From contig NC_043957.1 in NCBI RefSeq assembly GCF_902148855.1, positions 15,946,178-16,010,177 on the forward strand: a DNA stretch of 64,000 nt, in the 5' to 3' direction. Position 1 is the first letter of the stretch, and every line of letters begins with the position of its first letter. A model generated the notes under the pieces. It was given only the letters and a program-made list of their open reading frames with translations, made no database searches and had not been told where the DNA came from. Positions 35,602 through 63,384 of the stretch are shown here, piece by piece. The position numbers and the translations under genes are program-made. The DNA comes from Sphaeramia orbicularis (taxonomy: Eukaryota; Chordata; Actinopteri; Kurtiformes; Apogonidae).

Positions 35602-37055
35602 GACTGAAGTGAAACAGTCACCTGGTAAAAAAAAAAATAAAAATTGGACAACATGAGGAACAAGCCTGGCTCCTCTACTCTACAATGACAGAATTTAACT
35701 GGTCCTCTAACCCTTTTCCCTGAGAATGTGTTAATATTCCTTGCAGATGTAGTTTTAATTTGTTTTACTGCTCCTGAACCCTCTCTTAGCCTCATATTCT
35801 GAACAAATACATGATCTTATTCTTTGATCACAGTGACATGTTTCATTTTATAAACATATCTCAATTAAAGTCAGAGACTCATAAAATAATACTAACAAGA
35901 AGAGACAAACAGAAGAAAGAAACCATTCATGATCCACTGTGTTGAAATGTTTTCAAAGTTAATCCTCTTTCATCATTTTCTGATTCTCTGTTGCATCTCC
36001 AAGACATAGCTGAAATTTACTCTGAACATCCAAGAAACACTTTGGATCAGCTGTTCCTGAGTGTTTAATGTCTCCTTAATTTAACAGAGGTTTTCACTTG
36101 AATTATTTCCATGAAAACCCATGTCATGAGATGGGAAAAGTTCTGAGTTCCCAATTAGCATGTGAGGACCCATCAGAGGGTCAGCTGAAGCTTATTTCAA
36201 TTCTTAAAAATGGGATGAAGAACAGTGTGATTACATTAAAACATTCCTACACATTATTTACAAAAGCCATTACCTCATCACTCGTCATGAAAGAAGGCTT
36301 TGGTTCATTTAAACATTTGATTAGATTCTGTTTAACAACATCTGTAAAAGAATTCAAGAATATTTATAGGTTTTCACATTAGATGGATTAGAGTTCTCAT
36401 GGACATGAGTCATTATTCTTCTAGAAATAATGAACATTATCTGAATTCTTGCGTTAATTCTTATTGTTTTCTTATGATCCTTCACATCATTTAAATGTTT
36501 TAATCAGATATTCTACCTCACATCAATGAAATAAAAACTCACTGCTGAACCTATACAATCAAATTTAACAAAGTAAAAGCGGGTTTAATTCTCTGGAAAT
36601 CTGTTGTTTTTCTTCTGACAAACATTAAACTGAATGACCTGCTGTTTTCACGTGGAATTATATGAATGGAACAAAAAACGCGTAACACTTAACTGTCTTA
36701 ACTTTCAAGTTGAACCCTGAATCACAAAATCAGACTGACCAACACATATTACTGTAGTGTACGTTGTAACAGTGGAGTAAATTCTACGGTTTTCTTACAT
36801 TTACAGGACAATCTACGACATGACTCTCGACTTGACTTAACAGATAGATTTGTCGCATAAAGTCATAGTTTGTGTGTTATTTGTTAGGGGTTCTCGCCTG
36901 TATTTTGTGCTTTTTCGGTTCACGTGTGATTTAAGACAAAACCCGGAACTAGATCCAATTACAAACCACACTGAGTATACGGACATGGGAAATACACGAA
37001 CAAATTAACTAATAAATTCATCAAAACATCAATAATCACCGATATTTACACATAC

Positions 37056-38052
37056 CTTTGGGATGTTCTGCTACACGTGTTTTCCCAGCATGCCTCTGTT
37101 CCGTGACCTCTTTAGTCCCGCCTCCTTTTTGTTACGGCAGGAGTTGAGGGACAAACGGACGAAAAGCGAAAGAGACCCGTCGTCAATCTGTTAAATATGT
37201 TTCAATAAATCAGAGATAATTTATAGATTCGGTTGAACACCAGTGCATCTGTCCTGGTTCACTGTAAATGACATATGAAAGAACAAATAAAAGACTAAAC
37301 CTGTAAAACATGCTATATTAAACATTTTGTGTATAGAGGATTTCAAGTTATTGCTCATCAGTTAATAAATGTACATCATGATTTGATTTTGACACCTTAT
37401 TAGCAATTTATAACAAGAAATAATTCCTTTTGGATGTGTATTTTAATATAAATCCCCATATTTTATTTTGGTTATATTTATAGTGTATCTTATGATACAT
37501 AAAAGTGCTCTGTACAAGTTTTTGTGGGTTGTCAAGTGCTTTCATTAAAATTAAATACATTTTCTTATCTGAATTCCTGTGTTAACTCTTAGAGTCTTCT
37601 TATTACACTTCTCATCATTTTTGATTTATTGTGAAGTATTCAACCTCAGATCAATAAAATAAAGAGTCACTGCAGGACATAATCCAATTTACCCAATGTA
37701 TTTTATTTTGGGAACATATATAGTCCATTTAATTGTAAATAATTTTATTTGTGTAAATTATCAAGTACTTTCAATAAAATAAATGGCCTAGTAATTGCTT
37801 ATTTTATTTTATTTTATTTTACTTTATTTTATTTATATATTTTTTTTTATTTCAGCTGAAGTGACTTTATCTCTGTTGAACGTGAATCCGGTCCCAGACG
37901 TTGATCCAGTTCGGTGGTTTTCTCGTAATCCTGGTCCGGGTTTTCCTTCCTCCTCGACGTCACGCCTCTTCGGGTGTCCGGGACCGGAAGCATCCGGATC
38001 CGGGTCAATGTGAGTCTGTTTGTGTGCGTGAAGCAGGACCTGAACCGGCTCC
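37056..38052. promoter_or_regulatory. Shared promoter region, esf1 (-) and ndufaf5 (+)
   Basis: The two genes are head to head. A probable non-coding esf1 first exon ends at 37056 with donor AAAG/GTATGT (minus strand), and ndufaf5 starts at 38053. The interval includes a GC-rich stretch at about 37080-37180 and another from about 37880. ESF1 and NDUFAF5 are divergent neighbours in mammals too, so this is conserved synteny. A (TTTTA)n tract lies at about 37797-37830. Confidence 0.6.
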
Positions 38053-54067
<16,015 letters not shown>

Positions 54068-54153
54068 ATGCGTCTGAACGGCTAGAAATAAAATATGTTT
54101 TGTAGAATGTGAACACTGTATTATAATATTATTCTTATCAAGTAAAGCTCAGA

Positions 54154-54159
54154 AATAAA
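54154..54159 (+). terminator. ndufaf5: ndufaf5 polyadenylation signal
   Basis: AATAAA 87 bases after the stop codon, followed by a GTG/T-rich stretch. This is the best placed signal for the gene. Confidence 0.7.
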
Positions 54160-54200
54160 CCTGCACTGTGTCCATTGTAATAAATCTACATCCAATGATA

Positions 54201-55571
54201 CCGTACCGTACCATACCGTTTTCATCTGCTTATCCGGGTCTGGGTCGGGGGGGCAGCAGCCTCAGCAAAGAAGCCCACACAGCCATATCTCCAGCCACTT
54301 CCACCAGCTCTTCTGGAGGACACCCGAGACGTTCCCAGCCCCACCGAGAGATATAATCCCTCCAGCGTATCCTGGGTTGGCCCCGGGGTCTCCTCCAAGA
54401 TGGACATGCCCGAAACACCTCCCCAGAGAGGCGTACAGGAGGCATCCTCACTAGATGCCCAAACCACCTCAACTGGCTCCTCTCGACGTGGAGGAGCAGC
54501 GGCTCTACTCCACGTCCCTCCCGGATGTCTGAGCTCCTCACCCTGTCTCTAAGGCTGAGCCCGGCCACCCTGCGAAGGAAACTCATTTCAGCTGCTTGTA
54601 CCCCTGACCTCATTCTTTGAGTCATTACCCAGAGCTTATGACTATAGGTGAGGGTCAGAACATAGATTGACCGTTAAATCAAGAGCTTTGCCTTTTGGCT
54701 TAGCTCCCTCTTCACTACAACGGACCGGTTTAGTGTCCGCATCACTGCAGACGCCAACCCGATCCGCCCGTCAACCTCCTGCTCCATCCTACCCTCACTT
54801 GTGAACAAGATCCCAAGATACTTAAACTCCTCCAGGAGGACTTCCTCCCTGACCTGGAATGGGCACTCCACCTCTTTCCACCTGAGGACCATGGCTTCAG
54901 AGTTGGAGGTACTCATCTTCATCCCAGCTGCTTCACACTCAGCTGCGAACGAACTGCCCCAGCAAGAGCTGGAGGTTGCTGCTCGATGAAGCTAAGAGGA
55001 CCACATCATCCGCAAAAAACAGACACGAGATCATCCTGCCACCACACTCAACCCCCTCCCCCACCCGGCTGCACCTAGAAATTCTGTCCATAAAAGTTAT
55101 GAAAAGAACCGATGACAAAGGGCAGCCCTGGCGGAGTCCAACCCTCACCAGGAGCAGGTCCAACTTATTACCTGCTATGCAGACCAGGCTCGCACTCCTT
55201 CGGTACAGGGACTGAAGGGCCGCTAACAAGGGGCCATCCACCCCGTATTCCTGGAGCACCCCCCACAGTGTGCCCCTGGGGACACGGTCGTAAGCGTTCT
55301 TCAGATTTACAAAACACATGCTGACTGGATGGGCAAACTCCCATGCCCCCTCCAGCACCCTAGCAATACACTAGGGGGATCACACTCCTCAGCCTCCCCG
55401 ATAAGGTCTACACTAGGTACTGGAGGAGAGGGTATGGTCAGTAGTTGAACCTCAGATTGACGAGAAGCAATGCGGTTTTTGTCCCGGACGTGGAGCCATG
55501 GACCAGCTATACCCTTGCTAGGGTGCTGGAGGGGGCACAGAAGTAGGCCCATCCAGTCCAGACCCAAAGAT
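54201..55571 (-). mobile_element. Rex3-like RTE-clade LINE with inverted 5' part
   Basis: Minus strand, 54215-55375: reverse-transcriptase pieces in order: CFVNLKNAYDRVPRGTLW, LRQGCPLSSVLFITFMDRIS, catalytic FFADDVVLLAS, then EFKYLGILFTSEGRMEQEVD and the C-terminal RSQLRWFGHLVRMPP and WRDYISRWGWERLG. These match the Rex3 type of the RTE clade common in teleosts. From about 55376 to 55560 the part that should lie further 5' (GITLLSLPDKVY, then QCGFCPGRG) is on the plus strand. The element is thus head-inverted, and both parts share about 45 bp around the AGGGTGCTGGAGGGGGCA word. The 3' end carries degenerate TACCG repeats (54200-54220). The frame is interrupted; it is not active. ATGATA flanks it at 54195-54200 and 55572-55577. 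Confidence 0.75.
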
Positions 55572-55783
55572 ATGATAAGTTAAATATCAACATTGGTTCA
55601 CTCATTCGCCTACAAGCACAGCGAAGTCATAGCATTTTTCCAACATATTCAGCTGTTTCAGAGTTCTTTAAAGGATGTTTCACTTCCTCCCATGCTGTGG
55701 ATTAGTCATTAGTTCTACTTGTGTTAAATCCTCACTTAGTTTTCCTGCCGTTTCAAATTAAATGATGTCAACAAACTGCAGAA

Positions 55784-58700
55784 ATGCTGCTTTGGTTTTG
55801 GATTCTCATGTCTGGATCCCTCGGTGGCTGTTTATCTGGTAAGAAAATCTCACATGTTCAGAGTTTGGATTATTTTCATTCAGTCTGGTGGCAGATGGTT
55901 TCTATGTCAATTTTTTTTTCTCTACTTCCTGATGTTAGAAAAGTACATTAGATGTTTGAGATGAAGATATAATGCCATCTGAAACCTTTCAAATTCGTGA
56001 GAATGTAGAAGAAAACAGACATTTCACTGCTTTTTCACATCTAGACCACATTAGACCAGGACCAGAACAACCACCACTCTCCTTAGATGAGTAAAATCTG
56101 GACTAGATTACCCAAGAGAAGCAAGTTTCTAATTTTTTAAACATTTAATCTATTTCTACATATTATTATTTTCCTCCACATGTAAACCATGTTAGTCCAG
56201 GTTCAGCTGTAAAACCACTTTCCTTAGACTAATCTGGACTACATTAATCTAGAGAAACTGAAAACAAAATGTATAACCACTATAAATCTGGACTAGATTA
56301 TCCGAAAGGGGCCAAAGATTCCATTAAAATCATATTGTCTGATGAGTAAAGTCTGTTATTCCAGTTTTTAATATATGAAAAAGGAACATTTCACTGTTTC
56401 TCCACAAAAACGCCACATAAGACCAGGTCTAGAAATAAAACCAATGTAACTGGTCCAGTCAGATCTGGACTAGATTATCCTAGAGAGACGAACGACTAAA
56501 AAAATACAGTGTCTAATTTGTGGAACTAATTCTATGTGCAAAAAAAAAAAAAAAATCCCAATCAGCATTAGCCCAGGTCTACAACTAAAATCTTGATACG
56601 TAGACTAGTTAAATCAGGATTAGATTCAGTTCAGACTCAGTTTCTGACTGGTAAAACCTTCAATCTATTGGTGAAAATGCAAAACTAGGAATGTTTTGCT
56701 GTTTTTTCCCAACATTTAGATGACAGATCCAGACCTGAAACTGCTGTTCTTAGATTAATAATTAGACAATCCCTAAAACAGTTTGTGATTTGTTGAATTT
56801 GTTTTTGACTCTTGTAAATAATCCAGTAAATTATGTCTCCAGAATCAGATTGGAATAACTCCCATCTGAAAATCACAAAACAAGCTTCAGAATCTTATAT
56901 TGATGATCAGCTTTATTAATGATACTAAGTTTTATTTACCTTCAACTGACAGCTGGGGTTTTCTATTTATTTGATTATCTGTTATGTTTCCTCTTGCATT
57001 AGAAATTTCCATTTTATAGCTGGAATTATTAGTGAAAGCTTGATGTGAACAGTTTTTCCAAGTTTTTTTTTTGCTCATAATTAAATGAATTATGATATGA
57101 ATACAAGGTTTAGCCTATTTGGTTAAAGAGTTCCTTTTCAGATTTCTGGAATTCTTGGCGCAGGGCAATGTGTTGAAGAACGTTGATTGGTGGAACACAC
57201 TGTCAGTGTTTCATACTTCCATTCACCCTCCATGTTTAATCTAGAGGTGTCTGCAAATGTTTTATTCCATTTCTACCATTTCTGTTTTGACCATTTGGAA
57301 AATGGAGCAAAAGAAGAGAAGCTACGAGAAGTGGACCGCACTGCTTGCAATTGTGGGCCCCATGAAAGCTAAACGTTGTGGGCCCTTTATAAAATTCAGT
57401 ATCTTTTCTATTTGTCGGGGGGGGGTTATGTATGTGGGGTAGGGGCAGCAGTTATGTACGTGGGGGTGCGGTCTATAACTAATGTAACTCATGCTGGCGT
57501 GAAGCAAAAGTGAAACTTAACATGCTTTCAACATCCGACTCCCAGCTTCTACGCCTCTACAATACCACAGACCTTACACGGAATTTTCACAACTAACCTG
57601 TATCCACTGGACCCCCTCCACTGCTCTATGGGCTCCCCACAAATGCTTGGCCTCATGAATTTGTCACATTTGCCCCCCCCCCCCCCCCCCCTTACAGCAC
57701 CCCAGGTGACCAGAAACGACCAAGACTGATCTGAAATAAATTTCCCAGAACTTTAGGTGGAAACACAAACCACACACATTACCAGGTATAACTGCTGGTT
57801 ATTAAATGTGTCCACACTTCATACTGATGTCCTCAGCAAGTTTATTCTTCACAGAAGATAGTGGTACACCATGAAAACTAAATACAAACAGAAAATTAAA
57901 CAAGATTTTACTTAAACGTCATTCATACACAACACTGTTAACATAAATTAAAAGTCACCGTTACCATGTTCGCCTGGATAACCAACATAAGAGGGACGGG
58001 GATGTAATATTCTCTGTTCGGACCCGCCAGATCTGTCCTTTCGTCCCGCGTTGTCCTTCGCTTCCATGTTGAGGGTCACATGACAATATATGAACTTTGA
58101 CCATGATGAACTTACAAATACGTACAAATATTTATTTGACTTAACAAAACAACTTATGTTACAACAAATCAGATATTTCAATAATGAAATGCAAAATACA
58201 ATTAACCCCAAAATCTAAAACATAATAATCAGATTAATATGTTGCCATAGCAACTTGACAACTTGAAACTATATCCGTTACACCAAGAATTTATTTACCC
58301 AGGTAAATATGTTCCTGGTAATAAAAGTTCCTGGGAATGTTGGTGGAAAAGGGGCTATTGACTGATGCTTGTGTTTACCTTGACAGCGCAACCTGTGGTG
58401 GTTGTGAACCTGAATGCTATGGCGATGCTGCCTTGTCCTCACACTAACGGAAATGTGATGTGGACCCGCTACGACACCAATGGAAAATTAGTACCGGTTA
58501 TTCCGATAAAGAATGAAGCGGAGACCAAAACTGGGCCAAGAGATGAACGCTACAGAGTCCTGTCCAATGGGTCACTGCTTATCCTGAACGTGAAGAGATC
58601 TGACTCCAGGATGTACCTGTGTAATTCAAAACGTGTGTATCTGAATGTGACCGAAGGAAACGGTCCAACCAACCCACCCAGAACCCACGATCTAGACCAG

Positions 58701-59081
58701 GACCCACTGGAGTCTGACAGAAACAGAGATGATGTACAGATCCCACAGAAGTCAGACTCTTGGAAAATACCAGTCGGGGTCATCGTAGGTGTGATGCTGG
58801 CGCTTTTGGGCATCGCAGCCTTTAGATTCTGCTCAAGAGGAAGGATGTCTCCACCTAATAAAACCACGGCCGAGGTGGTCTACGAGGAGATTAAAGATGG
58901 CGGGACGGGGACGATGATGGAGCCTGATGTGGAAAGTCCATACTCCTGGGTGAACATGGACTCCACTGCCCACGGAGAACATCTGTACAGCGTCGTTAGC
59001 AAAACCAAAGACCGTCACAACAACCAGTCTGTTTATTCACTCGCCCAAAATCCACTTCAGCCACTAAATATCAGCCCTTAA
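55784..59081 (+). CDS. Single-Ig-domain transmembrane receptor with tyrosine motifs (unrecognised)
   Basis: Two exons, 55784-55838 and 58387-59081, joined in phase 1, give 249 residues. Exon 1 is a signal peptide (MLLWFWILMSGSLGGCLS). One V-like Ig domain spans about 20-107 with Cys35, Trp44 and Cys97 in DSRMYLC. A hydrophilic stalk (108-145) leads to a membrane helix at about 147-164 followed by Arg165. The tail has four tyrosine motifs: VVYEEI (Tyr184, ITIM consensus and an ideal Src-family SH2 ligand), SPYSWV (Tyr204, fits S-x-Y-x-x-V), HLYSVV (Tyr219) and SVYSLA (Tyr235). This layout suggests an inhibitory or adaptor-type leukocyte receptor, by inference only. It is odd that Ig domain, stalk, helix and tail share one exon; related receptors usually split them. 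N-glycosylation sites occur at Asn79 (NGS) and Asn105 (NVT). An AATAAA follows at 59217-59222. I know no named orthologue. Confidence 0.75.
56040..56660 (+). repeat. Degenerate tandem repeat in intron 1 of the Ig-receptor gene
   Basis: The words (A)TCTGGACTAGATTA(T/C)CC and GACCAGGTCTAGAA recur at least four times each (for example near 56097, 56226, 56285 and 56463, and near 56052, 56190, 56420 and 56567). Spacing is irregular at roughly 60-230 bp. It is an old, eroded repeat array. Confidence 0.5.
57300..57720. mobile_element. Possible hAT-like relic with GTGGGCCC motifs
   Basis: Contains repeated TGTGGGCCC, a GGGGGTTATGTA(T/C)GTGGG direct repeat and a 19-base C run (about 57671-57690) preceding TTACAGCACCCC. 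Texture is like the GGGCCCC-bearing hAT element at 63561, but no clear inverted ends were found. Confidence 0.25.
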
Positions 59082-59216
59082 TGAGACATGCACTAAAAAC
59101 AGAATGGACATAATGAGGCACATGTTATTTTATGCATCATTATCACAATACTTTACTGTTGTTATTGTTATAATCACGGTGGTTTTTCACTTAATTTAAA
59201 TCATGAATATTATGAT

Positions 59217-59222
59217 AATAAA
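59217..59222 (+). terminator. Polyadenylation signal of the Ig-receptor gene
   Basis: AATAAA 135 bases after the stop codon. Confidence 0.55.
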
Positions 59223-61020
59223 CAAACATTTCATCAGGATAACCGCTCTGAAAGTTCTCTCCATAGATGTGATGAGAGTTTGCCATGTTTTTACCATAAA
59301 TAAGTGTCTGGTGGTGGCTGTTTTTATTTGGTGGCTGTGTTTGTTGGTTTGTTGGTAAATAATCAGAACAATAATATGACATGATGTATGAATTCATTGT
59401 CCAAATTACAATGAAAAACATGCGAAAGTTGGTAATGATGTACAGACTCAAGAAGACAAAAAGAATGGAAAATAATGGATAAAGTGGAGGTTTTTTCATT
59501 TCAGGGCTTATAGTTATGTATTTTGGAAGTTGTTCGGACCATTGTGTTCATTTTACATGCTTTTCTTTCCTAATTTTTTAAAATATAGATAAGTTTTGGC
59601 TGTGTTCATACACATGACATGAGGTCTGGCCAAACTGTGTATTTGTATTTTATTATATTATTTCCAGATCCTGCAGTAAGTCTAAAACACACTGTACAAA
59701 CAAGTGCTACACTCATACTGTTCAGCACAAATTGTGTTTTATTATTTCTGGGTGTCAGTCTCAGCTTTTGCATTGGAACTTAACAATTGGCTCCACTTAA
59801 TGACATCATTTTGACCATGTTTAGCACATGGATGAAAAAACATGGTGTTACCACTAGATGGCGCTGATCTCCCTCTCCCTTAAGCTTTAATCCTGAGAAG
59901 TATGTCTTTGTATGAGGGTGCAGAAATTCAACACAAAAATGTACTTTTTATAATATATTGAAAATAATGAATGTTTTCTATTTTGTTGTTTTTTTTCCCT
60001 ACATTTGAAAATATGGTGACACCATGAAAAAAAGGCATTTAATGCGTTAAAATCTTGATATCCATAATTAGGTAAGATGAAGGTAAAAAAAAAAAATTGC
60101 TCAAATTAAGCAGAATATAATATAAATGAAGTATATTTTCATAGCTACTTATGAAAAGCAATTTTTTTTGTGCTTAGTGGTGTGAGTGTGAGTATTTGAA
60201 ACTGCACAATCTATATTATAAAAGCCAAGAGGCCTCTGTGTGTGTTTTTTTTGTGTGTGTGTGTGTTTGTATGTGTGTGTGTCCAGGGATTCACACAAAA
60301 TTCAGAAAGAGCTGACTGCTGCAGTTTGGCATATTTATGTGTTTTTGGTCAAGGAAGACAGTAGCAAAAATGGCAAGTTGATAGGACCAATATTTTTAGT
60401 TATATTAGTGATTTTGCAATACAATAGTCTTAAATTCACACTGCTATGGCCAGAACGCTTTGGCGGTGACTGCTGGACAAATGCGGTACAGCATGCACGA
60501 ATACACAACAGCATAAAAACTATCACATACTTGATGTGATAACTTGATATTTTTCACTGAAAATTCACAAAATACAGAGGATAATATTACATTAAACGGT
60601 GATAAATCACTTAAGAAACGTTAAATAGAGAGAAAAATTCTTTTGAGAGCTACCACATAAGTCACACATAAGTCTTTATGGGTTAAAAGTCTATTACCTT
60701 TGTTTAGGTGATAAATCATAATCAGAATGAACTGTAGCACTAAGTACGTTTTCACATACACAAAAAAAATTGTCTCGGTGCCTTCACAGGCAACAACAAC
60801 AATAAACAATAAACATTTAGAATATAGAGAAATCAAAAGAGACACACAAATAAAATATAAATACATCCAAATAAAAATACATAGGAATTTACAAAATGTT
60901 CAATAATGTGGAATGTACAGATTTTAAAAAGGGAAATGAGTAATTAACAATGTAAATTAAGCCAATATGTAAATGATTCTCAAACGATATGATGTCAATA
61001 AAGTTTTTTAATAATTACAA
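59223..61020. other. Intergenic DNA between the Ig-receptor gene and gas8
   Basis: AT-rich. I see no coding exon. It contains a possible Helitron-like start at about 60213 with (TG)n, listed separately, and an AATAAA near 60999. Confidence 0.4.
60213..60540 (+). mobile_element. Possible Helitron-type fragment with (TG)n
   Basis: Starts TCTATATTATAAAAGCC, which resembles the 5' start of some fish Helitrons. (TG)n at about 60236-60280 and TCCAGGGATTCACAC follow. The 3' CTRR end and hairpin were not located, so the class is a guess. Confidence 0.3.
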
Positions 61021-61032
61021 TCATGTGACGTC

Positions 61033-61046
61033 GTTGCCATGGTAGC
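61033..61046 (+). promoter_or_regulatory. gas8: RFX X-box-like site in the gas8 promoter
   Basis: GTTGCCATGGTAGC differs from the palindromic X-box GTTGCCATGGTAAC at one base. It lies 96-109 bases upstream of the gas8 ATG. A TGACGTC (CRE-like) word sits immediately upstream at 61026-61032. RFX factors control motile-cilium genes, and gas8/drc4 is one. Confidence 0.6.
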
Positions 61047-61141
61047 GGTCATGTGTACAGTTAGCACTTTGCTGTTAGCATCAGTTAGCCTAAACAGTCA
61101 GTGAAGACATTTACCCTGGAGGGTCTGGATCATAAGTGAAC

Positions 61142-62943
61142 ATGGTGAGTTCAATTCCGTTTCCTGCCTTTTTCATGTCAATGCTCATGTGTTTAAATGT
61201 TAGCATTAGCTTCATTTGGAGCCCGTTAGTGTCCCGTGTCAGACACCGGAGACCACCGGTCCCTGTCTGCGACTAAAATGCCGGTTAACTTTCTCCCCAG
61301 CCTCCCAAAAGTAAAACCAAGAAGTCCGGGAAGAAGGCGAAGCAGACCGCCGTGGTAGATGCTCTGTCCACGGAGGAGATGTCCAAAGACCAGGTGAGAC
61401 TGGGGGACAGGAAGCTAACACTGCTAACAGCCTTTAGCATCAATAACTAAAGCAGCTGCTGCTTCTGGAGTTTGGTCCAACTTTCTCCACATTTCTGTCC
61501 TTTCTGGTGTCCAGTATGGACAAATGTGTAGATTTAGGACATGTCCCCTTCTATAGTAAAACACGAAATCGTCCCCCAAGTAAAAACATAATAGAATACG
61601 AGGGATTTTACTTTTAATTTGATTATTTTGGACAAAATGTGCAGAACAGATTGAACATGAGCAGAGATCCTGTTGAATCACAGAGGAACCGATGAAGAGC
61701 AGAAATACAGATAACCCCGCCTAAAAATATGATACAAATGTTCATATCAGTTTATAGATAATGATCACTATCACTATCAAAGCAGTAGACTATTTCTGTC
61801 CTGAGTGACAATCCAGATGTAATTTGTGGTTTTAAGATGGAAAAATATCTCAAAATGAACAAACTAAACATATGAAATATTTTAACATTAGATATGCAAG
61901 TAAAATTCTGTAACATTTTCTTTGTGTTTTAACTGAGAATATAAAGTTTAAGCTCAAAAGTATTCCACTGTTACTCCAGTGTATTTCATTGTTCTTTTTT
62001 ATGACTCAGCTTCATTTCCATCACAACGTGACTCATAAAAAAACACTAAAATTTAGGAAATAAAGTGTCTGGGGATCAGTGTTTCCTAGAGGGTTAAGTT
62101 AATGTTTTAATGCAGTGGTTTCCAGCCTTTTTTAGCTCGTGACCCCATTTTAACATCACAAATTTCTGGCGACCCCAGACATTCAAAACTGAGACTTTTT
62201 TTTTTTTTTTTTTGCTAAAATTAATCAATTTCAGCTTCAGAGTTTGTCATGTCTTTTATGGATTATGATAGTCTCTCTCAATTCACCATGTATTTTTTAT
62301 TAGTAAGTTTTTAATTTTTATTTTTTATCAATTACTAGGAATTTCAGGTGGCCCCATTTGAATTCCAGATGACCCCATGTGGGGTCCCGACCCCAAGGTT
62401 GAAAAACACTGTTTTAATGTGTCCTACATGGGCTTCAGCAGGTCGATGTAAAACGAACACCTACTGCATCCGGAGTTATTCTACAAAAAAAAAAAAAAAG
62501 AAAGATTTCTATTTCCATTTAGTTTGTGATGCAAAGGGCATTTTAATAAAGTTAATCTTACTTTTGGTTCATGTGTTTTTATTTTAATTTTACTTCAATA
62601 AACTCTTTGGCATCTATTTTTTTTGTAGTGTTTGTACTGCTCAAAATAAGACTCTTTATTGGACCTGGTTTTGAAAACAGTTTTTCCTTCTAGTTTTCTG
62701 GTGTTTTCGGGACAAATAGAAATGATGCTGATGTTTGATCTGCAGCTGGAGGAGCACATCATCCGCCTCCGAGAGGAACTGGACAGGGAGCGCGAAGAGA
62801 GGAGCTACTTCCAGCTGGAGAGAGACAAAGTCCAGGCTTTCTGGGAAATCGCCAAGAGGAACCTGGAGGAGACCAAAGCTGAGCTGAGGCACACGAGCAG
62901 AGAGAGGGAGGAGGCAGAGGAGCGCCACCGTGTGGAGATCAAT
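61142..62943 (+). CDS. gas8: GAS8/DRC4, dynein regulatory complex subunit 4 (5' part only)
   Basis: Exons 61142-61144 (the ATG alone), 61301-61393 and 62746-62943, all phase 0, encode the first 98 residues. The donor GTAAGG follows at 62944, and the rest lies beyond the window. GAS8 is a coiled-coil subunit of the nexin-dynein regulatory complex on axonemal doublet microtubules, needed for ciliary and flagellar beating. The Lys-rich start [14 protein letters not shown], then [28 protein letters not shown] and [11 protein letters not shown], matches the family N-terminus (human [33 protein letters not shown]). Residues 33-98 are a charged coiled coil. A first exon coding only Met agrees with the family gene structure as I remember it. 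Confidence 0.93.
62113..62411. mobile_element. hAT (Charlie-type) MITE with perfect 8-bp target duplication
   Basis: Ends CAGTGGTTTCCAGCCTTTTT and, inverted, CAGTGTTTTTCAACCTTGGG, with GACCCCA-type words inside each end. The TTTTAATG duplication is exact (62105-62112 and 62412-62419). It is 299 bp and non-coding, in gas8 intron 2. Confidence 0.9.
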
Positions 62944-63384
62944 GTAAGGCACATGAACAGGCAGCACAGGTTCATGGAGCAATCTACATATAACAGCCTC
63001 TATTCAAAGCTCCTGAACCTCATGTCTTCGTTTGTTTTAGTTCTGGTCGCAGACTCAGTAAATTATATTCAGAACCTTTTTTCTGTTATTAGTGAGTGAT
63101 CTGCACTGATTTGTTCACCGAGGGCTTATCTTTTCTGTTGTTCATTAATTTAGACTGATATTATTATTATGATGATGATGATAACCTTAATTTAATTGAA
63201 GATAAAATGACACACTTAATTCCGGAAACAATAAAAATGTAATAAATAGAATTATAAAGAGATTCCAATGAGAAGCAGTGGTGGTGATTTACAAAAAAAA
63301 TCTTAATATATGTTAAATACCAATTAAAATAGACTCTAAATGAGCTAAAACAAGAACAATTATCTGTAAAATATGGTGGAATTA

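Noticed and set aside
60997-61004. AATAAA shortly before gas8 as the end of an upstream gene
   Set aside because: No coding exon precedes it within reach other than the Ig-receptor gene, which has its own closer signal at 59217.
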